This document shows, piece by piece, positions 1 to 5,003 of a DNA stretch of 5,762 bases. This stretch comes from SLFT01 sp964493075 (GTDB taxonomy: Bacteria; Hydrogenedentota; Hydrogenedentia; Hydrogenedentales; CAITNO01): positions 1 to 5,762 of the forward strand of contig CAZBNU010000244.1 in the NCBI GenBank assembly GCA_964493075.1, read 5' to 3'. Position 1 is the stretch's first letter; each line of letters starts with the position of its first letter. The position numbers and the translations under genes are program-made. The notes under the pieces were generated by a model, which worked only from the letters and a program-made list of their open reading frames with translations, was not told where the DNA came from and ran no database searches.

Positions 1-8
1 AAAAAAAA

Positions 9-905
9 TTATTTGTGACTCTTGAAAAGTCTTTCGTATATCGTTGCCCACAGCGCCTTAACATCCTGTGCTGCAGGACTTTCCGGGAAATGCAGCACGG
101 GTTTGCCCTGTACCTGTGCCCTCGTCACGGCTATATCATACCTGATTCGGCCTGCCGGTATCGCGCCTGCTTCTTTTGCGAGCGTTTCAATGCGTTCGGT
201 CATGGCTTCGTTAATGTCCCACTTGTTGACGCATACCGCCGTGGGTATTTTGAAGTGGCGGGTCAGGTCCAGCACCCGTTTCAGATCATGTTCCCCTGAT
301 ACGGTAGGCTCGGTGACTGCCAGTACCATAGAGGCTCCTGTCACGGACGCAATGACCGGACAGCCAATACCGGGAGGGCCGTCTACAATAATCAATGGAT
401 GGCCGTCTTTTTCCGCAATTTGTTTTGCTTCGCGCCGCACGGTGGCGACAAGTTTCCCCGAGTTTTCTGCGGCAACATAAAGACGTGCATGGGACATGGG
501 GCCGTAATCGGTTTCCGAAATCATCCATTCACCACAGAGGCTTTCGGTGAAGTCTATGGCCTGCACCGGGCAAAAGCGAACGCATACGCCGCAGCCCTCG
601 CAGGCGACAGGGTCAATGGTGAAGGTTGCTTCTCCGGCACGCTTGCCATCCATCTTCACGGCGCCGAAGCGACAGTGGGCCAGACAGCCGCCGCATTTAA
701 CGCAGTCTGCCTGGCGGATGACCGCTTCATGGCCGCTCAAGAAGTCGTGGCGTTCTTTTACCCGCGGCGCAAGCACCAAGTGCAGATCAGCCGCGTCCAC
801 ATCGCAATCGGCAATCACCGGACGTTCTGCCAGCGCAACAAACGCAGCCGTGAGGCTGGTCTTGCCTGTGCCGCCTTTGCCGCTTATAACAACAAGTTCT
901 TTCAT
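9..905 (-). CDS. MinD/ParA-family ATPase with inserted double 4Fe-4S ferredoxin domain (second paralogue)
   Basis: This 298-residue protein is a MinD-superfamily P-loop ATPase with a ferredoxin insert. The deviant Walker A GKGGTGKT lies at residues 9-16, with signature Lys10 and catalytic-loop Lys15. It is followed by the family's DCDVDAADLHL switch region (33-43). The insert carries two CxxCxxCxxxC sets, C68/C71/C74/C78 and C102/C105/C108/C112, enough for two 4Fe-4S clusters. The Walker B-like VDGPPGIGCPV (174-184) and the NKWD (227-230) guanine/adenine-type motif follow. Members of this family are thought to couple ATP hydrolysis to electron or cluster transfer; in the Desulfovibrio ORP system such proteins associate with a NifX-like metalloprotein. 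It is the last gene of the operon, 147 bp after its paralogue, with a palindromic element in the gap. The ATG has only a weak, distant AAGG ribosome site. Its stop is followed directly by eight T on the coding strand at the window edge. Family assignment is firm; the cellular role is inferred. Confidence 0.95.
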   Translation of the reverse strand: MKELVVISGKGGTGKTSLTAAFVALAERPVIADCDVDAADLHLVLAPRVKERHDFLSGHEAVIRQADCVKCGGCLAHCRFGAVKMDGKRAGEATFTIDPVACEGCGVCVRFCPVQAIDFTESLCGEWMISETDYGPMSHARLYVAAENSGKLVATVRREAKQIAEKDGHPLIIVDGPPGIGCPVIASVTGASMVLAVTEPTVSGEHDLKRVLDLTRHFKIPTAVCVNKWDINEAMTERIETLAKEAGAIPAGRIRYDIAVTRAQVQGKPVLHFPESPAAQDVKALWATIYERLFKSHK

Positions 906-928
906 TACATAATGACCTTAAATTATCG

Positions 929-1026
929 TCATTGCGGAGGGGGGACATTCCTGTCCCCCGAAATGGCGAATACCGAAGACAGTCCCTTGCGATTCGGGGG
1001 ACAGGAATGTCCCTCCTCCACAATGA
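929..1026. repeat. Two-armed palindromic element (BIME/REP-like) between the paired ATPase genes
   Basis: Positions 929-962 and 993-1026 are reverse complements over 34 bp with two mismatches (at 935 and 941 of the left arm), enclosing a 30-base loop. Each arm is itself a palindrome around the core GGGGGACA-N4-TGTCCC: TTCC is the centre of the left core and GGAA of the right. Two inverted REP-type units around a spacer is the layout of a bacterial interspersed mosaic element. As RNA on the minus strand it would fold into a very stable hairpin between the two ATPase genes, where it could act in mRNA processing or stability or as a partial attenuator. No T-run follows it, so a simple intrinsic terminator is unlikely. 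Confidence 0.85.
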
Positions 1027-1052
1027 AGGTGAAAATATATTTCGTCTACAAC

Positions 1053-1898
1053 TCAACACGCTACTTGTATAGCCTTGCCTATCCGTTCATACAACCCCTG
1101 GAACAATGCCCGGTATTCAGACAGCGCATCTACCATCAATTCACCTCGTGAATAGGCTTCAGCAATCCGGCGGTCGTCGGGAATTTCCATCAGTATCGGT
1201 ATATTCTCCTGTTGGCAATATTCATGCACCCGTTCATCGCCGATGCCGACACGGTTAATTACAACGGCAAAGGGAATCTGCAGTTCACGCACCATATCCA
1301 CTGCCAGCGTCAAATCATGCAGGCCGAACGGGGTTGGTTCCGTTACCAGCAGGGTATAGTCCACTTCACGCAGCGTAGTGATTACTGGACACGAGGTTCC
1401 CGGCGGCGCATCCAGAATGGTGGTGATGTCCTTGCGTATGTGTGCCTTCACAGCGCGTATGAGGGGTGGTGCCATGGCCACGCCAACATCAAGGCGACCG
1501 TGAACCAGCGTGACGCCATCAACCTCAAAGGTCTCGACAACGCCGATGGGCCGGTCTCTTTCAGTGATGGCGTGACGGGGGCATACCTTCATGCAACCGC
1601 CACAGCCGTGGCACATGTCCGGGAACAGGATAGGCGCTTTCCCGAAGGAAATGATGGCGCTGTATTCGCAGAAAGAACCACAGGCGTTGCAGCCATCGCA
1701 TAACGACTCATCTACTGTTGGAACAGGAATGTTGACTGCGCTGGAACCAACGGCTTCGCCCCGTAGGAACAGGTGCGCGTTGGGTTCTTCCACATCACAG
1801 TCAAGTAACTGGACGGGTGCTTCAAGGGCACGGGCAAGGTTTGCCGATACCGTCGTCTTTCCCGTACCGCCTTTTCCCGAGGCTACTGCAAGAATCAT
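1053..1898 (-). CDS. MinD/ParA-family ATPase with inserted double 4Fe-4S ferredoxin domain (first paralogue)
   Basis: This 281-residue paralogue of the downstream ATPase has Walker A GKGGTGKTT at residues 8-16 with signature Lys9 and Lys14. The switch region DCDVEEPNAHLFL is at 33-45. The ferredoxin insert has Cys sets C67/C70/C73/C77 and C96/C99/C102/C106, and the Walker B-like LDAPPGTSCPV is at 162-172. The signature lysine implies the ATP-sandwich dimer typical of MinD/ParA proteins. With a sequence-divergent partner encoded next door, a heterodimer is an attractive inference. The start codon overlaps the stop of the preceding NifX-like gene in an ATGA (1895-1898), so the two are translationally coupled and probably made in matched amounts. 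An AAGGG ribosome site also lies inside the upstream gene. The tandem pair next to a NifX-like protein matches the arrangement of the Desulfovibrio ORP locus. Very sure of the family; the electron donor and acceptor are unknown. Confidence 0.95.
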   Translation of the reverse strand: MILAVASGKGGTGKTTVSANLARALEAPVQLLDCDVEEPNAHLFLRGEAVGSSAVNIPVPTVDESLCDGCNACGSFCEYSAIISFGKAPILFPDMCHGCGGCMKVCPRHAITERDRPIGVVETFEVDGVTLVHGRLDVGVAMAPPLIRAVKAHIRKDITTILDAPPGTSCPVITTLREVDYTLLVTEPTPFGLHDLTLAVDMVRELQIPFAVVINRVGIGDERVHEYCQQENIPILMEIPDDRRIAEAYSRGELMVDALSEYRALFQGLYERIGKAIQVAC

Positions 1899-2257
1899 AC
1901 CCAGTGCCCTTCCACATCAGCATCGGTGGCTTCTGTGAGTGAACCGGCACGATACTGTGCCAGCGCAGCAGCGATGGTGACGCCTTCTGCGGTGTATATT
2001 TTGATATTCGCCGCATTCAGCGCACGGAATGCTTTGGGTCCACAGTGACCCGTTACAACGGCGGATGCTCCGGTTTGTTGTACTTTTTGAGCGGACTGTA
2101 TGCCAGCACCCTGTGCCGCGTTAAGGTTCTGACCATTGTCCACAACGTCAAAAGATTCTGTGTCAAGGTCATAAACGAGAAACTTGGGCGCACGCCCAAA
2201 ACGGCTGTCCAAGGGCGCATCAAGCGTGTCGCCTGATGTGGTAAATGCAATTTTCAA
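1895..2257 (-). CDS. NifX/NifB-C-terminal-like metal-sulfur cluster-binding protein (ORP-like), TTG start
   Basis: This 120-residue protein has the fold and length of the dinitrogenase iron-molybdenum cofactor family (NifX, NafY core, NifB C-terminus, orange protein). It shows the N-terminal strand KIAFTTSGD, the SRFGRAPKF motif (18-26), and VVTGHCGPKAFRAL (67-80), which holds its only Cys (C72). Relatives bind Mo-Fe or Mo-Cu sulfide clusters non-covalently. No nif structural gene is in the window, so the cargo is probably not nitrogenase cofactor. The start codon is TTG (CAA at 2255-2257 on the plus strand), supported by an AAGGAA ribosome site about 7-8 bases upstream and by the canonical MKIAF beginning. 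No in-frame ATG fits. A 10-bp hairpin precedes the ribosome site. The gene overlaps the next ATPase by 4 bp. Of the two NifX-like proteins in the operon this is the compact one, and so the best candidate for an ORP-type cluster carrier. The cluster identity is inferred. Confidence 0.92.
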   Translation of the reverse strand: MKIAFTTSGDTLDAPLDSRFGRAPKFLVYDLDTESFDVVDNGQNLNAAQGAGIQSAQKVQQTGASAVVTGHCGPKAFRALNAANIKIYTAEGVTIAAALAQYRAGSLTEATDADVEGHWV

Positions 2258-2280
2258 TGTAGTATTCCTTGTTTTAGGGC

Positions 2281-2310
2281 GGCCACGCTGCCCTTGCGAA
2301 CAGCGTGACC
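2281..2310 (-). promoter_or_regulatory. RNA hairpin in the leader of the TTG-started NifX-like gene
   Basis: Positions 2281-2290 and 2301-2310 pair over 10 bp (one G-T wobble) around a 10-base loop. The hairpin lies in the 77-base gap after the DUF5320-like gene, and ends about 12 bases before the AAGGAA ribosome site of the NifX-like gene. No T-run follows, so it is not a classic terminator. A role in mRNA processing, or in setting the expression of the downstream NifX-ATPase genes relative to the upstream pair, is inference. Confidence 0.55.
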
Positions 2311-2334
2311 TATATGGTTCGGACCAGGTGAGGA

Positions 2335-2700
2335 CTAACTTGTGGTATCGCCGCCTTCAATGTCGGCGATGCGTTGTTTTATGGCATTCAACTGGACCTG
2401 CAGGGATTCTGCAACGCCCCGCAAGCTTTGCGTTTCATTTTCCATAGCCACGGCTGCGTTGGGCGCCGCCGGTGCGGAAAAGCGCATCCAGCCGGGAAGT
2501 CCTGTGGCGTAGAACATATTGCGTCTGCCCCGTCCACCCCGTCCGCCGCCGAAGCCTGCGAATTGTCCGCGTCCCATACCCATGCCGCGCCCTGCTACCG
2601 GGTTAGCGAAACCGGGTGTTTCATAGCCGGCGCAATATCCTGCTGCGCGGCCTGTCATGGGACCCATACCGTTGGGTCCTGTTCTGTCTCCTCTTGGCAT
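2335..2700 (-). CDS. DUF5320-like Gly/Met-rich small protein with C-terminal coiled coil
   Basis: This 121-residue protein begins MPRGDRTGPNGMGPMTGRAAGYC, the hallmark start of the DUF5320 family of small proteins. These commonly sit beside NifX-like proteins and ferredoxin-MinD ATPases in anaerobes. Residues 1-60 are low-complexity, rich in Gly, Met, Arg and Pro, with a single Cys (C23) in a YCAGY context. Residues about 87-116 form a heptad-like helix (ENETQSLRGVAESLQVQLNA and onward) that probably mediates oligomerisation. There is no signal peptide or membrane segment. It follows the NifX-zinc ribbon gene after 28 bases and has an AAAGGAG ribosome site 9 bases before the ATG. The biochemical function of the family is unknown to me. 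A scaffold or metal-handling role, with Met and Cys as ligands, is only inference from composition and neighbours. Confidence 0.85.
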   Translation of the reverse strand: MPRGDRTGPNGMGPMTGRAAGYCAGYETPGFANPVAGRGMGMGRGQFAGFGGGRGGRGRRNMFYATGLPGWMRFSAPAAPNAAVAMENETQSLRGVAESLQVQLNAIKQRIADIEGGDTTS

Positions 2701-2728
2701 AATACAATTCTCCTTTCATTGTGTTTGT

Positions 2729-2974
2729 TTAAGTTGTGCGTACTAACGCCGCGCCGCATTTCGGGCACTTCTGCGCACTGCAGGGCACGCCGCGTTGATG
2801 CGCAATTTCTTCTTTACATTGGGGGCAAAAACAACTGCCTACAGGGCCGCCGGCTGCCGGTCCGCCCATGCGTCCTCTGCCACCGCCGCCGCCCTGACCA
2901 CCGCCGCCGCCCTGACCACCGCCGCCGCCCTGGCCTCGACCGCCACCACCACCGCCTTTTCTTCCATTCATCAT
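2729..2974 (-). CDS. Possible nested in-frame gene: 81-residue Gly-rich zinc-ribbon protein
   Basis: Inside the NifX-zinc ribbon gene, an ATG at 2974 (codon 129) is followed at once by a second ATG. It is preceded by GAGGAG with a 6-base spacer, a better Shine-Dalgarno site than that of several true starts in this operon. The product would begin MMNGRKGGGGGG and contain the Gly-rich repeats and the six-Cys ribbon, without the NifX domain. Small Gly-rich zinc-ribbon proteins of this kind may exist as separate genes elsewhere, so this may be a recent fusion that kept the old start, or an intended dual product. Confidence 0.5.
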   Translation of the reverse strand: MMNGRKGGGGGGRGQGGGGGQGGGGGQGGGGGRGRMGGPAAGGPVGSCFCPQCKEEIAHQRGVPCSAQKCPKCGAALVRTT

Positions 2975-3358
2975 GGTATTCTCCTCTGTTCCACAGCGCT
3001 TTCCCTGACGTCTTCGACCGGGAGTACAGCAACCCGGCATCAGAAAATCTGGCCCGGGTAGTTGCTGTTTCAGAAACGCTGCCATTATTTCTTCTATAGT
3101 GCCTGCAATAAAAGGAAGTAGACGAATGCCCGATGCGCAAAGCATGTCCGCCATTGGTCGCGATATGGCGCCGCATACCAGCGTATCCAAACCAAGGTCG
3201 TTGATTCTTGCGACGCGCTGCACAGCCGCCAGTGAGGCGAGGTGTTCGTGATGCTCTTCCACGATGCGATTGTTTTCTATGCTTACAATCAGCAGTTCAC
3301 GCGCTGTATCAAATACTGGGGATATTCGGCCATCCCATATTGCAAAAGCAACTTTCAT
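2729..3358 (-). CDS. NifX-like domain fused to Gly-rich linker and C-terminal zinc ribbon
   Basis: This 209-residue protein is the first gene of the operon. Residues 1-105 form a NifX/NifB-C-like domain: KVAFAIWDGRISPVFDTAREL at the start, LVCGAISRPMADML at 60-73, and PFIAGTIEEIMAAFL at 82-96. It ends in DFLMPGCC (104-111), a motif often seen in this subgroup. A basic linker (114-121) leads to a Gly-rich stretch (134-166) with three GGGGGQ-type repeats. A zinc ribbon-like tail then has cysteines C176, C178, C181, C193, C198 and C201. The ATG has an AAAGGA ribosome site 9 bases upstream and lies about 25 bases below a sigma-54 promoter. Codons 129-130 (2974-2969) are a double ATG preceded by a near-perfect AGAGGAG site, so a separate 81-residue Gly-rich zinc-ribbon protein may also be made. 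The ORF shows no break at the junction. Family assignment is good; it probably carries or transfers a metal-sulfur cluster, but the substrate is unknown. Confidence 0.9.
   Translation of the reverse strand: MKVAFAIWDGRISPVFDTARELLIVSIENNRIVEEHHEHLASLAAVQRVARINDLGLDTLVCGAISRPMADMLCASGIRLLPFIAGTIEEIMAAFLKQQLPGPDFLMPGCCTPGRRRQGKRCGTEENTMMNGRKGGGGGGRGQGGGGGQGGGGGQGGGGGRGRMGGPAAGGPVGSCFCPQCKEEIAHQRGVPCSAQKCPKCGAALVRTT
2880..2932 (-). repeat. Three tandem copies of an 18-bp repeat encoding GGGGGQ
   Basis: The unit CCACCGCCGCCGCCCTGA (plus strand) occurs at 2880-2897, 2898-2915 and 2916-2932 (the last one base short). The copies are identical, including at third codon positions, which points to recent slippage or recombination rather than selection on the peptide alone. 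They encode the Gly-Gln repeats linking the NifX domain to the zinc ribbon. Copy number is likely to vary between relatives. Confidence 0.9.
2981..2987 (-). promoter_or_regulatory. Strong internal Shine-Dalgarno site (AGAGGAG)
   Basis: On the coding strand AGAGGAG is separated by AATACC from the in-frame double ATG at 2974/2971. Its position inside an open gene is unusual and is the main evidence for a nested product. Confidence 0.6.
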
Positions 3359-3382
3359 AATACAAATCCTTTGACTGAGTTA

Positions 3383-3398
3383 AGCATACCTGATGCCA
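3383..3398 (-). promoter_or_regulatory. Sigma-54 (-24/-12) promoter of the cluster-protein operon
   Basis: The minus strand reads TGGCATCAGGTATGCT. It has the essential GG-N10-GC spacing, a full TGGCA -24 element and TGC at -12, against the consensus TGGCACG-N4-TTGCA. The predicted start is near 3372, giving a leader of about 14 bases that begins at the ribosome site of the NifX-zinc ribbon gene. A gene for a sigma-54 activator ends about 240 bp upstream on the same strand, which fits a cognate regulator. There is no competing sigma-70 pattern at the right place. Confidence 0.75.
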
Positions 3399-3483
3399 AT
3401 TAACAAAAAAGAGGAGATGTTTTATAACGCTATGAAATATAATGGGATAGAAGGAAGTAAATGAAATGGTAATGATGAAAAAT

Positions 3484-3528
3484 CGCAGAAATGCAACTTT
3501 ATGGTGATTGTGTGGGCGCAGAAATGCG
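3484..3528. promoter_or_regulatory. Paired upstream activator sites (CGCAGAAATGC, 33 bp apart)
   Basis: CGCAGAAATGC occurs at 3484-3494 and again at 3517-3527. The core is a dyad, GCA-GAAA-TGC, and the second copy extends to a perfect CGCA-GAAA-TGCG (3517-3528). The flanks also match, with AAC and GAC after the shared core. The 33-bp spacing is about three helical turns, placing both on one DNA face, and they lie about 110-155 bp upstream of the predicted sigma-54 start. That is the expected place and arrangement for dimers of an enhancer-binding protein with a Fis-type helix-turn-helix, such as the one encoded just upstream. Binding by that protein is inferred. Confidence 0.65.
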
Positions 3529-3543
3529 ACTGTTAGTTTTTAG

Positions 3544-3624
3544 GGACATAAAGGACGAAAGGGACACAAAGGACAGCCCCGTAAAGTTTATGGTTCCCTT
3601 CCGTCCTTTGTGTCCCTTATGTCC
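3544..3624. repeat. Long inverted repeat with direct-repeat left arm (GGGACAyAAAGGAC)
   Basis: Positions 3559-3574 pair perfectly with 3603-3618 (16 bp, 28-base loop). Beyond a 9-base bulge, 3544-3549 pairs with 3619-3624. The left arm holds two direct copies of GGGACAyAAAGGAC (3543-3556 and 3561-3574), spaced 18 bp. It begins 17 bases after the stop of the sigma-54 activator gene and could block read-through from it. The minus-strand 3' side runs into CCCTAAAAAC with no T-run, so it is not a convincing intrinsic terminator. It could equally be an interspersed repeat. Confidence 0.75.
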
Positions 3625-3640
3625 TTTTCGGCACCTGCCG

Positions 3641-5002
3641 TTAATCCGATTTCTTCGGCGGCGTCAACCCCAACTGCTTGATTTTCCGAAAAAGCGTGCT
3701 CTTGTGCATGCCCAGTTCTTTTGCTGCGGCAAGTCGGTTGCCATTGTTATGGCGCAACGCTTCCAGAATGACCTGCGCCTCCACAGTCTGCACGGCAGTA
3801 TTCATGGGCATGGGTAGGGAGTTTGCTGCAGGTGTTGCACGCAGGTGTTCGGGCAGGCATTTAATCCCGATGGTATCTCCCGCTGAACATAATACGAAGG
3901 CGTGTTCGATGATGTTTTCCAACTCACGAACATTGCCGGGGTATTCATGGGCCATCAGCACAGCCATCACTTCCGGCGTGACCCCTTCGACAGCGCGTCC
4001 CTGCAAGCGATTCAGTTTGACAATAAACCGCTCCACCAGCAGGGGAATATCCTCTTTGCGTTTGCGCAGCGGCGGCAACTCCATACGCACCACATTGACG
4101 CGGTAAAACAGGTCGCTACGAAACTCGCCGGAGTCCACGAGCATGGAGAGGTCTTTGTTTGTGGCGGTAATTACCCGCACATTGGTATGAACGGATTTCG
4201 TTGCGCCCAACGGTTCATAACAGCGTTCCTGCAGCACACGAAGAAGGCGCACCTGCAACGCTGGTGTGATGTCGCCGATTTCGTCCAGCAGCAGTGTGCC
4301 ACCCTCGGCCAGGGCGAATCGCCCCGGTTTGTCTTTGTCCGCCCCAGTGAAAGCACCCGCCTTATACCCGAATAATTCCGATTCCAGCAAGGTGTCCGGC
4401 AGCGCGCCGCAGTTCACCGCGATAAAGGGCTTATCTTTTCTTGGACTCAGATGATGAATGGCTTTTGCAAGCAGTTCTTTTCCGGTGCCGGTCTCACCCT
4501 GTATCAATACGGCGCTATTGCTGACGGCAACCTGCGGTAGTATATCGAACAGGCGGCGCATATTCGGACTGCGGCTGATGATGTCGCCTATCTCGAACCG
4601 GCCTTCCAGTTCCTTGCGCAGTTCTTCCACCACGCTCAGGTCACGGAAGGTTTCCGCACCGCCGACTACCGCACCATCCTTGTCGCGCAGCAATGCAGTG
4701 GACACGCTGATGGGAATGCGGTTGCCATCCGCATCAACGATGTAGCAGGAACGGTTGATGAGCGGCTTGCCCGTTTCCATGGTATGACGCAGGGCGCAGT
4801 CCGCCTCGCACATACTCGCACGGAACACTTCCGAACAACGCTTGCCCAACGCCTCTTCGCGGGGAATGCCGGTGATGGTTTCTGCTGCTCGGTTGAAGGA
4901 CGTGATGTGCCATTCGCCATTCACAGTGAAAACGCCATCGGAGATGCTTTCCAAAATGGCTTCGTAGGGTTGATTGCTCTGTTGTTGATTCTTTTTCTTC
5001 AT
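3641..5002 (-). CDS. Sigma-54-dependent transcriptional activator with Cys-containing PAS sensor
   Basis: This 453-residue enhancer-binding protein has a PAS domain (about 13-122), an AAA+ domain (about 143-385) and a Fis-type helix-turn-helix (about 405-445, AAAKELGMHKSTLFRKIKQL). The AAA+ part is complete: Walker A GETGTGKE (169-176), the sigma-54-contacting GAFTGA loop (216-221), Walker B TLLLDEIGD (236-244), the arginine-finger region FRSDLFYRVNV (294-304) and EYPGNVRELEN (353-363). There is no receiver domain, so the signal is probably read by the PAS, which carries C56, C65, C69 and C86 (MCEADCALRHTMETGKP). Such cysteines suit an Fe-S cluster, metal or thiol redox sensor. I chose the ATG at 5002, one base after the upstream stop. 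The open frame reaches 5113, but that extension overlaps the membrane-protein gene and adds no domain. No good ribosome site is visible, so coupling is likely. It resembles the activator linked to the Desulfovibrio orp operons and probably drives the promoter at 3383-3398. Confidence 0.95.
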   Translation of the reverse strand: MKKKNQQQSNQPYEAILESISDGVFTVNGEWHITSFNRAAETITGIPREEALGKRCSEVFRASMCEADCALRHTMETGKPLINRSCYIVDADGNRIPISVSTALLRDKDGAVVGGAETFRDLSVVEELRKELEGRFEIGDIISRSPNMRRLFDILPQVAVSNSAVLIQGETGTGKELLAKAIHHLSPRKDKPFIAVNCGALPDTLLESELFGYKAGAFTGADKDKPGRFALAEGGTLLLDEIGDITPALQVRLLRVLQERCYEPLGATKSVHTNVRVITATNKDLSMLVDSGEFRSDLFYRVNVVRMELPPLRKRKEDIPLLVERFIVKLNRLQGRAVEGVTPEVMAVLMAHEYPGNVRELENIIEHAFVLCSAGDTIGIKCLPEHLRATPAANSLPMPMNTAVQTVEAQVILEALRHNNGNRLAAAKELGMHKSTLFRKIKQLGLTPPKKSD

Positions 5003-5003
5003 A

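Noticed and set aside
1..31. Possible intrinsic terminator after the last ATPase gene: small hairpin 17-31 and eight T on the minus strand at 8-1.
   Set aside because: The stem is only about six pairs with a wobble, lies in the last codons, and is separated from the T-run by eight bases. The window ends there, so it cannot be judged.
399..1151. Plus-strand open frame of 250 codons opposite the ATPase genes.
   Set aside because: It is a shadow of the ATPase coding strand; no domain is recognisable and it crosses the palindromic element.
2880..2932. CRISPR-like repeat array.
   Set aside because: The repeats are 18 bp with no spacers and lie inside a coding frame as Gly-Gln codons.
3400..3480. 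IHF-binding site between the enhancer pair and the sigma-54 promoter.
   Set aside because: The stretch is AT-rich and could bend, but I see no clear match to WATCAA-N4-TTR.
3629..3640. Short palindrome CGGCACCTGCCG just after the activator stop codon.
   Set aside because: A four- to five-pair stem with no T-run; too weak for a terminator call.
3491..3817. Plus-strand open frame of 108 codons across the spacer and the end of the activator gene.
   Set aside because: It reads through the inverted repeat (DIKDERDTKD-type low complexity) and the antisense of a firm gene, without a ribosome site.
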